Below, in pieces: positions 34,607 to 44,095 of a stretch of DNA of 64,000 nt. The translations under genes and the position numbers were made by a program. The notes under the pieces were generated by a model that did not search any database, had not been told where the DNA came from, and was given only the letters and a program-made list of their open reading frames with translations. Origin of the DNA: CAWEPK01 sp963835595 (GTDB lineage: Bacteria; Desulfobacterota; Syntrophorhabdia; Syntrophorhabdales; WCHB1-27); NCBI GenBank assembly GCA_963835595.1, contig CAWIGL010000002.1, positions 1,612,001 through 1,676,000 of the forward strand, given 5' to 3'. Position 1 is the stretch's first letter; every line of letters starts with the position of its first letter.

Positions 34607-35097
34607 GGCCAGAAAGCGTTCCTCGGCCATTCGATTGTTATGACCGCCACTGTCATGCACGCGAGGTATCGCAGTTCTAGTCGCCGGTCTGCGCGATATG
34701 AAAAAAAGCAGAGACGGGGAATGCTTCCGCTATTCCCCCTCAAGAAACAGCGGTCCGCCACTCGGTGAGAGCGAAGTCACAGGGTGGTGTGAAGCCGTCT
34801 CGTAGTGGAAAGAAAGGCCCTCGGGAAGAAATACCAGAGGGCCGCTTGCGCTTCACTTTCCCCGTAGCCCGAAACCGAGCAAATAAGTTATCCCGTGCGG
34901 GTTCGAGTCCCGCCGTCGGCACCATATATCTCCAATGGCAAGGGGGCGGCATCGGCTGCCCTCTTTTTTGGTAGTGGGTCAGCTCAAGCATATAATATCA
35001 ATATGGACAAGCTAAGCCCCGTGCGGCGAAGGCATTTACCGCTTACTCGGCCCATCTCGCATGGCGCCATCCTCTTCTTCGGGATATGCCGGGTTCT
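34607..35097. other. Non-coding stretch around the right att repeat
   Basis: About 490 bases between the peptidase candidate and uspA. I see no supported gene. It holds a 7-bp inverted repeat (GGCCCTC at 34817 with GAGGGCC at 34838) without a T run, and the right copy of the tRNA-derived repeat (34892-34926). To the right of the repeat the sequence is chromosomal. Confidence 0.5.
34892..34926 (+). repeat. Direct repeat, attR copy
   Basis: An exact 35-bp copy of the 3' end of tRNA-Leu with no tRNA body upstream of it. Together with 28012-28046 it brackets the island. Confidence 0.9.
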
Positions 35098-35550
35098 TCA
35101 CGCCCCCTTCACGAGGAAGACGGAGCAGGGCAACCTTCTCAGGATCTCGTGGTGGACCCGGCCGTAGATGATGTGCTCGATCCTCGTCTCGTCATGGGCA
35201 GCCATGATGAGAAGGTCTATTTTCTCCGCCTCTACGGTCTTCATGATCTCATGGACGGGCTCCGCGTTTTTCACTATCTCTTTGATGGCCATCCCCTCCG
35301 CCTTTTCCTTGCGCACTATTTTCTCGAGCTCCGCCTTGACCTTCTCCATCATCACCCTATATTCCTCCTCGAAGCTCCTGAGCATGGGAATGTAAACCAG
35401 GCCCCCTGTGATGACGAGGGGATCATAGACTACGTGGAGTATCGAGAGCTGAGCGCCGTACTTTCTGGCGAGAGAGATGCCGTAGTGCACCGCCTTCCTG
35501 CAGTCCACCGTCGACCTGCTTAGAACGAGAATCCGTTTCACGTCATCCAT
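35098..35550 (-). CDS. Universal stress protein, UspA family
   Basis: 150 aa of the HUP alpha/beta fold: KRILVLSRSTVDCRKAVHYG at the start, LSILHVVYDPL, and the C-terminal IDLLIMAAHDETRIEHIIYG with PCSVFLVKG. The usual ATP-binding loop G-x2-G-x9-G-S/T is altered here (HDETRIEHIIYGRVHHEI), so ATP binding is doubtful. The start follows a GGAGGGCC site. It is downstream of ftsH on the same strand with a 169-nt gap. Confidence 0.88.
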   Translation of the reverse strand: MDDVKRILVLSRSTVDCRKAVHYGISLARKYGAQLSILHVVYDPLVITGGLVYIPMLRSFEEEYRVMMEKVKAELEKIVRKEKAEGMAIKEIVKNAEPVHEIMKTVEAEKIDLLIMAAHDETRIEHIIYGRVHHEILRRLPCSVFLVKGA

Positions 35551-35719
35551 TGAGGCCCTCCGTTTTGATGTTGATATTCTTGGTCTTGATTTGCGCCAAA
35601 CCAAGCCTTGCGGCCATCCGGCATCCGGTCCCGGCCCTGAAGGCAGGGTCAAAAGCTTCGAGAGACGCCACAAGCCTAATCCGAAACCACCGGGTGCGAC
35701 CGGGGCAAGTGGGAGTCTT

Positions 35720-37642
35720 TTATGCTGACCCTTCCGGGGTCTTTCCCTGTCCATGCTCGGCCAGCATCTTCCTCAGCTCTTCCCCTTCGATGATCTCCTT
35801 CTCGGTGAGGAGGCGGGCCAGGTCATCCAGGACTTCCCTTCGTTCAGTGAGGATCTTCCTCACCCTTTCGTGCGCCTCGGCCATCACCCTTGAGATCTCT
35901 TCATCGATCTGGGTTGCCTTTGTCTCGCTGTAGGCCTTGGGCGGAGCATAGTTTTCCGGGAGGAACATGGGCTGGCGGGGGCGGTCGTAGGTCACGAGGC
36001 CCAGTACGTCGCTCATGCCGTATTCGGCGACCATGGCATGGGCGATATCCGTTGCCCGCTGCAAGTCGTTCTCAGCCCCCGTGGAGACATCCCCGAAGAC
36101 GACCTCCTCCGCCGTCCTGCCTCCCAGAAGGACCGCCAGTTGGTCGAGCAGCGCCGGCCGCGTCATGAGGTAGCGGTCCTCGCTCGGCCGCTGCTGCGTA
36201 TAGCCTAAGGCCGCAACCCCCCGTGGAATGATCGATATCTTGTGCACAGGGTCGGCATACTTCACAGATTCCGCCACGATCGCGTGCCCCGACTCATGGA
36301 AGGCAACGATCTCTTTATCCTTGGGGCTCATGACCCGGTTCTTTTTCTCCAGGCCGCCTACCACCCGGTCGACCGCCTCGTCAAAATCGGCCGAACCTAC
36401 CGCCTCTTTGTTTTGCCTGGCGGCAAGGAGGGCGGCCTCGTTCACCAGGTTGGCCAGGTCGGCCCCTACGAACCCGGGGGTGAGGGCCGCTATCTTGCGG
36501 AGGTCTACATCGGGCCCCAAAACGACATCTTTGGAATGGATCTTCAGGATGGCCTCGCGGCCGTTTATGTCGGGACGGTCCACGACGACCTGCCGGTCGA
36601 ACCTCCCCGGGCGCAGGAGTGCCGGGTCCAGAATCTCCGGCCTGTTCGTGGCGGCCATGATGATGACCCCAGTGTTCGATTCGAACCCGTCCATCTCGAC
36701 GAGGAGCTGGTTGAGCGTCTGCTCCCGCTCGTCGTTTCCCCCAAGGACATTCATGCCCCTGGCCTTCCCCAGCGCATCAAGCTCGTCGATGAAGATGATG
36801 CAGGGGGCCTGAGCCGTTGCCTGGGCGAAGAGGTCGCGCACCCGGGACGCCCCAACGCCGACGAACATCTCGACGAACTCGGACCCGCTGATGCTGAAGA
36901 AAGGCACCTTCGCCTCCCCGGCCACGGCCTTTGCCAGGAGGGTCTTGCCCGTCCCCGGCGCGCCCACGAGAAGGACGCCTTTCGGGATCCTCCCGCCGAG
37001 CTTCTGGAATTTCTCCGGGTTCTTCAGGAACTCCACGACCTCCTGGAGCTCCCCCTTGGCCTCGTCGATGCCCGCGACGTCGGAGAAGGTAACCTTCGTC
37101 TCATTCTCCGCGAAGAGCTTCGCCTTGCTCTTGGCGAACGACATGACCCCCATCCCGGGCCCCATCTTTCTCATTGCGTACCGCCAGATCAGGATCATGA
37201 TGCCTATAGGGAGTATCCAGGAGAGGAGGCTGCCTAAGAATTTGCTCTCGTACCGTCCTGAATAATCGATTTTGTGATCGTCCAGGTCTTTGACGAGACC
37301 CGGATCGTCTACCCGGACGGTGGCGAACTGCACGGCCGGCTTCTTGTCCTTCCCTTTCAGCGTGCCCGTGATGCTGTCAGGGCCGATGGTCAGCTTTTCG
37401 ATGTTGCCCTGGGAAAGCTCCTGCTTGAACCGGCTGTACGGGATCGTCTCAACTTTCTGGGAAAAGACATACTGCTGCAAGTACATGATCAGGAGCATCA
37501 TGACGACGAAGTACCAGATGCTGAAGTGGGCCTTGGGCGGGAGGCCGTCCTTCTTTTGCTTGGGGGCTTGGGGGGAGAAAAACGAGCGAAGCTTGCCCAT
37601 TATATCATTATCGGGTTCTTTTTCGGCGCGCTTTCCAGGCAT
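35720..37642 (-). CDS. ftsH: ATP-dependent zinc metalloprotease FtsH
   Basis: A membrane-anchored AAA protease of 640 aa that degrades misfolded membrane and regulatory proteins. There are two membrane helices: about residues 41-58 (IWYFVVMMLLIMYLQQYVF) and after the periplasmic domain (LLSWILPIGIMILIW). The AAA domain has Walker A LLVGAPGTGKTLL, Walker B CIIFIDELDALG and ATNRPEILDPALLRPGRFDR. The protease site is HESGHA followed by a downstream zinc-binding Asp. FtsH, Usp and Pal genes run in one direction. Confidence 0.96.
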   Translation of the reverse strand: MPGKRAEKEPDNDIMGKLRSFFSPQAPKQKKDGLPPKAHFSIWYFVVMMLLIMYLQQYVFSQKVETIPYSRFKQELSQGNIEKLTIGPDSITGTLKGKDKKPAVQFATVRVDDPGLVKDLDDHKIDYSGRYESKFLGSLLSWILPIGIMILIWRYAMRKMGPGMGVMSFAKSKAKLFAENETKVTFSDVAGIDEAKGELQEVVEFLKNPEKFQKLGGRIPKGVLLVGAPGTGKTLLAKAVAGEAKVPFFSISGSEFVEMFVGVGASRVRDLFAQATAQAPCIIFIDELDALGKARGMNVLGGNDEREQTLNQLLVEMDGFESNTGVIIMAATNRPEILDPALLRPGRFDRQVVVDRPDINGREAILKIHSKDVVLGPDVDLRKIAALTPGFVGADLANLVNEAALLAARQNKEAVGSADFDEAVDRVVGGLEKKNRVMSPKDKEIVAFHESGHAIVAESVKYADPVHKISIIPRGVAALGYTQQRPSEDRYLMTRPALLDQLAVLLGGRTAEEVVFGDVSTGAENDLQRATDIAHAMVAEYGMSDVLGLVTYDRPRQPMFLPENYAPPKAYSETKATQIDEEISRVMAEAHERVRKILTERREVLDDLARLLTEKEIIEGEELRKMLAEHGQGKTPEGSA

Positions 37643-37675
37643 GGTCTTTTTCAGTGCCCGGTTTCTTGCCTTGCC

Positions 37676-38215
37676 TTACCGGCCGATGGGCGTGAAATGG
37701 TCTCTTCTGTTCTTCGCCCACGCCTCTTCGTTGTGTCCCGGGTCCACGGGCTTCTCTTTCCCGTAGCTCACCGTATCCAGACGGCTCGCGTCTGCTCCGA
37801 GGCTCACAAGGAAGGCCTTTGCGGCATCCGCCCTTTTCTGGCCGAGGGCCAGGTTGTATTCAACCGTTCCCCTCTCGTCGCAATTCCCCTCGATTCTCAC
37901 CTTGTCGTTCGTATTCGACCCGATCCAGCCGTAATCCTTCTTGAGCGTCTCGGCGTCACCCGGCCTTATGTTGTACTTGTCGAAATCGAAGTAGACATCG
38001 CCGAGGGCCGGCACGGATACGGCCCCTGCAACCCCTTTTTCTTCTTTGCCCACCGCCACCTGTTCCTTCTTTTCAGGGGCGACCACCGTCTTTTGCTCGG
38101 GCGCTGCCGGCGCCGCCGCCTCGCCCCTCATCTTCTGCTGGAAACACCCACATGCCGCCAGGCTGAGACCGATAGCGGCGACCATTACCGCGAGACCGAA
38201 CGATCTTAGCTTCAT
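37676..38215 (-). CDS. pal: Peptidoglycan-associated lipoprotein Pal (copy 1)
   Basis: 179 aa. A lipoprotein signal with lipobox LAACG predicts an outer-membrane anchor after about residue 20. A flexible Ala/Glu/Lys linker follows, then the OmpA-like peptidoglycan-binding domain: VYFDFDKYNIRPGDAETL, IEGNCDERGTVEYNLALGQK and the terminal AWAKNRRDHF. The start has AAGGAGGAG upstream. A very similar copy lies at 46929-47460, and TolB is encoded at 49645; tolQRA are not in the window. Confidence 0.93.
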   Translation of the reverse strand: MKLRSFGLAVMVAAIGLSLAACGCFQQKMRGEAAAPAAPEQKTVVAPEKKEQVAVGKEEKGVAGAVSVPALGDVYFDFDKYNIRPGDAETLKKDYGWIGSNTNDKVRIEGNCDERGTVEYNLALGQKRADAAKAFLVSLGADASRLDTVSYGKEKPVDPGHNEEAWAKNRRDHFTPIGR

Positions 38216-38268
38216 GCCGCGCTCCTCCTTCTTCGATTACGTAAGTCCCTTTCGGGCGTTCGTTGCCT

Positions 38269-38796
38269 TTATTCGACTTTTTCCGGCATCTTGAGCGTCT
38301 CTCTCTTGAGAGGGGACGGGATGAAAACCAGGTTGAGGTCTATGCTCCCAAGGTCTTTCAGGGCGGCCTTTGGAAAGGTAATATCCAGAGTCCCCTCGGA
38401 GACCTCTCCCGGGTTGATCTTGGCCAGCATCATCGAGGCCTTTGCTATCTTTTCTCCCGAGCTGAACGGGATGACCTTTCCCTGCTGGTCGAGGTATTCG
38501 ATAGTAACCCCCTGCACGTCCAGTACGTCTTTCGACGTATTGGTTATCTTGTAATTCCCTGCCAGACGGGGGGTCTCGACGGGCTGCTTGGTCGCCGCGT
38601 CGACATTCATCGAGACCTGAAGACCTTCGATGTGGATTTGGAAATCCGCCCCTTTGATATCAGCCTTTGCGGGGACCAGGTTTTTTATCACATATTCCTG
38701 CTTGGGGGCCGTGCTCGCATTTTCCTTGCTGCTGCAGGCCGCGAGACCGAGAACCAGGGCCAAGGTCGCCAATCCCAACACCGTTAAATACTTCAT
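38269..38796 (-). CDS. LEA type 2-like lipoprotein
   Basis: 175 aa with signal peptide and lipobox LAACSS. The rest looks like an immunoglobulin-like beta-sandwich of the LEA14/WHy type: IHIEGLQVSMNVDA, LAGNYKITNTSKDVLDVQGV and IDLNLVFIPSPL. Such periplasmic proteins are common but of unclear role. Start behind AAGGAGATG. It lies upstream of pal in the same direction (53 nt gap). Confidence 0.75.
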   Translation of the reverse strand: MKYLTVLGLATLALVLGLAACSSKENASTAPKQEYVIKNLVPAKADIKGADFQIHIEGLQVSMNVDAATKQPVETPRLAGNYKITNTSKDVLDVQGVTIEYLDQQGKVIPFSSGEKIAKASMMLAKINPGEVSEGTLDITFPKAALKDLGSIDLNLVFIPSPLKRETLKMPEKVE

Positions 38797-39071
38797 GGGG
38801 CATCTCCTTTGAAATTTAAGGGCTGCACCGCCCTATCAAGGCCCACCGGCCTTGTTTTGCGCCGCCGCTAACGTTTGTAAAAAATCTACCTGTACCAAAA
38901 TATAATCTCCCTGTCGCCCGTTGTCGCGGAAAATTCAGGGGGCATCGATCCCGGCATCGAGTCCGGTGATAGCGCCGCTTTAGGAAGATACGGCAGGGGA
39001 CGCCGATAATGGCCTTGCCGCTTGGCGCTGCGGAAAGGCTTGAAATATCAGCGGACAAGGGCTTCGGACGC

Positions 39072-39731
39072 CTATGCGCCTGTCCCGCGCTTTCCGAGGC
39101 CGGCCCGTTTCCTTGAGCGCAAGGTGTGGATGGCGACCGAAGCGGCAGCCTCGAAGGAAAGACGCCCCGTATTGAGAACCAGGTCGTAGAGCAACGGGTC
39201 CTCCACGTCCGCCTGAAAGTATCGCTTTACGAACTCGTGCCGCGACGTATCGAAATGGGATATCTCCCGGCGGGCAGCCTCCCCGTCGATGGCATGGTCG
39301 TGCATGACGCGGTCGAGGCGCACCTCGAACGGCGCCACAACGAGCACGTGGAGGGCGCCGGGGTGATCTTTGAGGATGATCTGGCTGCCCCTGCCCCGGA
39401 TCACCAGCGGGGGGCCGTTCGCCAGCTCCCGGATGACGACCTCCAGGGCCTTCACGTAGCTCGTGTCGCCGACGGGTATATATTCCGTTGGGAGATAGGC
39501 GCCTCCGTAGAAGGTATCCCCTACCGCGCTGCTTGTAAGTGCCTCTGCGATGCGACCCAGGAGCGTGCCCGGAGGCATCTCCTTTCTTATGACCTCACGC
39601 TCGTCCCGCTGTAACCGCTCGGCGACCTCGGCGATTATCTCCCGGTCCACGTACCCGATCTGCAGCTCGTCCGCGATCAGCCTGCCTATCTCCGGTGCGC
39701 CGCTTCCCAGCTGCCCCCGAATGGTTATCAA
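39072..39731 (-). CDS. Cytidylate kinase-like protein
   Basis: 219 aa of the cytidylate-kinase-like family. The N-terminal ITIRGQLGSGAPEIGRLIAD gives a P-loop variant (GQLGSGAPE), followed by YVDREIIAEVAERL. A RGRGSQII element and HVLVVAPFEVRLDRVM match the NMP-kinase core. TTG start behind GGGAGGG. The substrate is unknown; family members are usually not the housekeeping CMP kinase. It is upstream of nothing obviously linked. Confidence 0.78.
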   Translation of the reverse strand: MITIRGQLGSGAPEIGRLIADELQIGYVDREIIAEVAERLQRDEREVIRKEMPPGTLLGRIAEALTSSAVGDTFYGGAYLPTEYIPVGDTSYVKALEVVIRELANGPPLVIRGRGSQIILKDHPGALHVLVVAPFEVRLDRVMHDHAIDGEAARREISHFDTSRHEFVKRYFQADVEDPLLYDLVLNTGRLSFEAAASVAIHTLRSRKRAGLGKRGTGA

Positions 39732-39753
39732 AGAGACGCGCCCTCCCTTCCCC

Positions 39754-40149
39754 CTACTCTTTATTGAGTATCTGCCGCAAAAAGCCGCACCACTCTTTGA
39801 TGGAGAACGGTTTTCGGACGATCCAGCCGATGCCCGACTCTTCCGTTTCGACGCGGTCTACGTCCGGCGCGCCCGTATAAAGTATAATCGGAAGCCCGGG
39901 ACGCATCGAGTTGACCTTCCTTGCCACCTGCGTTCCCGTCATCCCGGGCATCGTCTGGTCCGTGATTACGAGGTCGAAGGCGTAGGGATTGGCCGAAAAT
40001 GACCTTATCGCTTCGAAGCCGTTTGCGAACGCGGCGACGTCGTATCCCATACCGCGCAGCATATCGGCTTCCGTTCGGAGGAGAAACGGCTCGTCGTCGA
40101 TGACAAGAATGCGCCACTTCTCTTTGACTATAATCTGTGGTTTTTGCAT
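39754..40149 (-). CDS. Stand-alone response regulator receiver domain
   Basis: 131 aa, a receiver domain without an output domain. The acidic pocket (VIDDEP at 17-22), phospho-acceptor Asp 64 in DLVITDQTMPG, Thr 92 in LYTGAP and Lys 113 in IVRKPF are all present. GGAGGTGAAGAG precedes the ATG. Possible partners are the orphan kinase-like proteins at 44096 and 51079; this is only a guess. Confidence 0.9.
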   Translation of the reverse strand: MQKPQIIVKEKWRILVIDDEPFLLRTEADMLRGMGYDVAAFANGFEAIRSFSANPYAFDLVITDQTMPGMTGTQVARKVNSMRPGLPIILYTGAPDVDRVETEESGIGWIVRKPFSIKEWCGFLRQILNKE

Positions 40150-40399
40150 TCTCTTCACCTCCTCGTATATGCTAATTGTATGCCTCGCAGCCTTCTTTGT
40201 CCGTAATCCGCTTGGCAGTCGGGGACGGGGCATCCCCTGCTTTGACCCCGAAAGTGATTACAATATCTGCGGACGCCGATCGGGACACCCCGTGCTTTTG
40301 CCGGGGCATGGGCAGAGCGTGACGGGGGGTAGACGGGCGCCCGAGGACGAGCGCATAATAGATGGCATAAACGCCGATTCCGTCTCTTAAGGGGGGTGA

Positions 40400-41644
40400 G
40401 GAATAACCCGGCCCGGCATCGCCAAACAGCTTTTCACGATCCTGACCGTCAACAGCGGCTCCTCCAGCGTGAAATTCTCCCTCTTCCGCATGAGCGGCGC
40501 CGAAGAGCAAAGGCAGGCCGGGGGCGCCATCGAGCGCATCGGGCTCAACTCCGGCATCTTCAGGGCGGTGAATGCAAGGGGTGAAACGCTCGTGGAGAGG
40601 CACGAGGACGTGAAGGACCACGACAAGGCGCTCGCCCTCCTTTTCGCGTGGCTGCGCGACGCTTCCGCCCAGCCCGATGCGGTCGGCCACAGGATCGTCC
40701 ACGGGGGCAACGCCTTCGTGCAGCCCCATCCGGTGACGGACAAGCTGGTAAAGGCGCTGGTCGGCCTTACGCCCCTTGCGCCGGACCACCTGCCCCATGA
40801 GCTAAGGGCGATTATGGCGGTCAGGCGCTCCTACCCCGGCCTGCCCCAGGTTGCGTGTTTCGACACGGCCTTTCACCGGCACATGCCTCGCGCAGCGCGC
40901 ATCTACCCCTTACCCAGGTTCCTTGAAGGGGAGGGGGTAAGGCGCTACGGCTTTCACGGCCTGTCCTACGAGTACATCATGGCGGAGCTTGCCAAAGAGG
41001 CGGGGCCCGAGGCTGCGCGGGGCCGTCTCATTATCGCCCACCTCGGCAACGGGGCGAGCATGGCGGCGGTTAAGGACGGCAAGTCGGTCGATACGACGAT
41101 GGGGTTCACCCCCGCAGGGGGCCTGATGATGGGCGCCCGCTCCGGCGACCTCGACCCAGGCGTCATCCTATATCTGCTCGAAGAGAAGGGGCTTCGGCCC
41201 TCGACGGTCAACGACATGGTGAACGAGCACGCGGGTCTCCTCGCAGTATCGGCGAGGACATCCGACATGGAGGAGCTTCTTTCCGTTAAGGCGGCCGACC
41301 CCCACGCTGCGGAGGCGGTCATGCTCTTCTGCTACCAGGCTAAGAAATTCGCGGGCGCCCTGGCGGCCGTCCTCGGCGGCCTCGATACCCTCATTTTTAC
41401 GGGCGGCATAGGCGAGAACGCGCCGGCGGTCAGGGCGGAGATCTGCTCCGGCCTCGAATTCCTCGGCATCGGGATCGACGCGGGCGCGAACGGGGCGAAT
41501 GCGCCCGTCATTTCCGCCGTGGGCAGCCGGGTCGTTGTCCGCGTGATGAAGACGGACGAAGAGCTGATGACTGCGCGCCACACGTTCAATCTCTTGCGGG
41601 GAGAACGGACGGGCCGTCCCCCGACAGGGATGGAGAGATCGTAA
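40400..41644 (+). CDS. ackA: Acetate kinase (start uncertain)
   Basis: It makes ATP and acetate from acetyl-phosphate. The N-terminal ILTVNSGSSSVKFSLF is in frame upstream of the first usable GTG (40469). No ATG, GTG or TTG occurs in frame before it, so I suspect a small indel near 40420; GTG 40396 is the likely true start. Further signatures are HRIVHGGN, CFDTAFHRHMP, YGFHGLSYEY, IAHLGNGASMAAVKDG and TGGIGENAPAVR. The gene is followed after 12 nt by phosphoketolase, a common pair that channels acetyl-phosphate. Confidence 0.9.
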   Translation, partial: GITRPGIAKQLFTILTVNSGSSSVKFSLFRMSGAEEQRQAGGAIERIGLNSGIFRAVNARGETLVERHEDVKDHDKALALLFAWLRDASAQPDAVGHRIVHGGNAFVQPHPVTDKLVKALVGLTPLAPDHLPHELRAIMAVRRSYPGLPQVACFDTAFHRHMPRAARIYPLPRFLEGEGVRRYGFHGLSYEYIMAELAKEAGPEAARGRLIIAHLGNGASMAAVKDGKSVDTTMGFTPAGGLMMGARSGDLDPGVILYLLEEKGLRPSTVNDMVNEHAGLLAVSARTSDMEELLSVKAADPHAAEAVMLFCYQAKKFAGALAAVLGGLDTLIFTGGIGENAPAVRAEICSGLEFLGIGIDAGANGANAPVISAVGSRVVVRVMKTDEELMTARHTFNLLRGERTGRPPTGMERS

Positions 41645-41656
41645 GGAGGCATAACG

Positions 41657-44040
41657 ATGACGGTGCTTTCCCGTGAAGAGCTGGAAAAGATAGACGCCTA
41701 TTGGCGGGCATCCCTTTATCTCTGCGCAGGGATGCTCTATCTCGACGACAACCCGCTCCTCAGACAACCACTCAAGATCGAGCACGTGAAAAAAAGGCTT
41801 CTCGGGCACTGGGGGACGGACCCCGGCCAGTCCTTCGTCTGGGTCCACCTGAACCGCCTCATCAGGAAATACGGCCTCGACATGATCTACATCTCCGGTC
41901 CGGGTCACGGCGCGCCGGCTACGCTGGCCAACGCGTACCTCGAAGGGACGTACTCGGAAGTCTACCCGGACAAGGGCCAGGACGAGGAAGGGATGAAAAA
42001 GTTCTTCAAGCAGTTCTCCTTTCCCGGCGGCATAGGGAGCCACTGCACGCCGGAGACCCCCGGCTCGATGCACGAAGGGGGCGAGCTCGGCTACAGCCTT
42101 TCCCACGCCTACGGCGCCGCCTTCGACAACCCGGACCTGATAGTGGCCGTAGTCGTCGGCGACGGCGAGGCGGAGACAGGCCCCCTCGCAACGTCCTGGC
42201 ACTCGAACAAGTTCCTCAACCCCGCGCGGGACGGGGCAGTCCTGCCTATACTCCACCTCAACGGGTACAAGATCGCCAACCCCACGATCTTCGGCCGCAT
42301 GGGCAGGGACGAGCTGGAAAGCCTCTTCTTCGGGTACGGATACACGCCGTTTTTCGTCGAAGGCTCGGACCCGATGGCGATGCACGAGCTTATGGCGGAG
42401 ACCCTCGAAACAGTGCTCTCGGAGATCAGGGCGATCCGGGAGGCGGCCTGCGCCGGGGGCGAAGGGTGTTACAGCAGGCGGCCCATGATCGTCCTTCGCA
42501 CCCCCAAAGGATGGACAGGCCCCAAAGAGGTGGACGGCCACAAGATAGAGGGCTTCTGGCGGGCGCACCAGGTGCCCTTCGACGTGCACGGCGACCCCGC
42601 CCATTTGAAGACTCCTGGAAGAGTGGATGCGCGGCTACAGGCCGGAAGAGCTCTTCGACGCCGGCGGCAGTCTGAGGCCGGAGCTTAAGGAGACGGCGCC
42701 GTCGGGGGCGCGCCGCCTGAGCGCGAACCCCGTCGACGAACGGCGGGCTCGGTCCGCAAGGCGCTCAAGCTGCCCGATTTCAGGAATTACGCGGTCGGGA
42801 TGGCGGCGCCCGGCGCCACCACAGCAGGGAACACCCAGGCGCTGGCCGCCTTCCTGCGGGACGTGATGCGGGAGAACATGGGCACGTTCCGCGTATTCGG
42901 ACCCGACGAGACGGCGTCAAACCGGCTGAGCGCGATTTATGAGGCGAGCCGGAAGACCTGGATGCTTCCGAGTCCTACCGGAGGACGCAGACGGCGGTTT
43001 CCTTGCGCCCGACGGCCGGGTCATGGAGATGCTGAGCGAGCACACCCTGGAGGGCTGGCTGGAAGGCTACGTCCTGACCGGCCGCCACGGGGTCTTTGCG
43101 TCTTACGAGGCCTTCATCCACGTCATCGACTCGATGTTCAACCAGCACGCAAAGTGGCTGGAGAAGTCCCTAGACGTGCCCTGGCGTGCTCCCCTCTCTT
43201 CGCTCAACATACTTCTGAGTTCCACCGTCTGGCGGCAGGACCACAACGGCTTCAGCCACCAGGACCCCGGTTTTCTCGACCTCGTAGTCAACAAGAGCGC
43301 GAGGGTGACGAGGATATACCTGCCCCCCGACGCGAACTGCCTCCTTTCGGTGGCGGACCACTGCCTTCGAAGCACCAATTACGTCAACGTCATCGTCGCC
43401 GACAAGCAGATGCACCTCCAGTACCTGACGATGGACCAGGCGATAGAGCACTGCACTAAGGGCATCGGCGTATGGGACTGGGCGAGCAGCGACGAGGGCG
43501 GCGAGCCGGACGTTGTCATGGCGTGCGCAGGCGACGTGACCACGACGGAGGCCCTTGGCCGCCACGGCCATTTTGCGGGAGCGCCTCCCGGACCTCAAGG
43601 TCCGCTTCATCAACGTGGTCGACCTCTTCAAGCTGGAGCCGCAGCACCGAGCACGAGCACGGCCTCACCGACCTGGACTTCGACGGCCTCTTCACGACGG
43701 ACAAGCCGATAATCTTCAATTTCCACGGCTATCCCTGGCTGATCCACAGGCTCGCCTACCGGCGCGCGAACCACCGGAACCTCCACGTGCGGGGCTACAA
43801 GGAGCACGGCAACGTCAACACCCCGCTTGAATTGGCCATGCGAAACCAGATCGACCGCTTCAACCTGGCCATCGATGTCATCGACAGGGTTCCCCGCCTG
43901 TCGGCTGCGGCCGCCCATCTTCAAGGAATGGCTCAAGGACCGGATCATCGACAATATCGAATTACGCTTACGAGAACGGCATCGACAAGCCCGAGGAGTC
44001 GGACTGGAAATGGCCCTTCGGCGGCGCGGCAGGGGGATGA
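41657..44040 (+). CDS. xfp: Phosphoketolase (XFP family), multiply frameshifted
   Basis: A TPP enzyme splitting xylulose 5-phosphate (or fructose 6-phosphate) with phosphate into acetyl-phosphate and an aldose phosphate. The first ~315 residues are clean: ISGPGHGAPATLANAYLEGT, GGIGSHCTPETPGSMHEGGE, GDGEAETGPLATSWHSNKFL. From 42611 to 43962 about eight single-base insertions (near 42611, 42737, 42752, 42970, 43557, 43640, 43915, 43960) scramble the frame, yet all segments of a ~790-residue enzyme are present in order, ending DWKWPFGGAAGG. It may be a decaying gene or a badly sequenced one. Sits with ackA. Confidence 0.85.
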
Positions 44041-44095
44041 GACCGGCCCGTCGGGCGGGGCCGCCCTTGGGGGACAAAAGCGTCGATGCGGGGCG

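Larger units (their letters stand above)
28012..34926. mobile_element. Genomic island in tRNA-Leu carrying a Bil-type conjugation system
   Basis: About 6.9 kb between the two 35-bp att-like repeats. The contents are BilD-C-B-A on minus; XRE, ImmA/IrrE, a small ORF and a broken peptidase candidate on plus. Genes on both outer sides are chromosomal (secG; uspA, ftsH). The right half is visibly AT-richer than the core genome. No tyrosine or serine recombinase is found between the repeats, so the element has lost it, or is moved by an integrase encoded elsewhere. This integration interpretation is inferred from the repeats and gene content. Confidence 0.82.

Noticed and set aside
34861..34926. 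A possible second tRNA-Leu at the right island end
   Set aside because: Only the last 35 bases match; there is no 5' acceptor strand, D arm or anticodon arm, so it is an att copy and not a tRNA gene.
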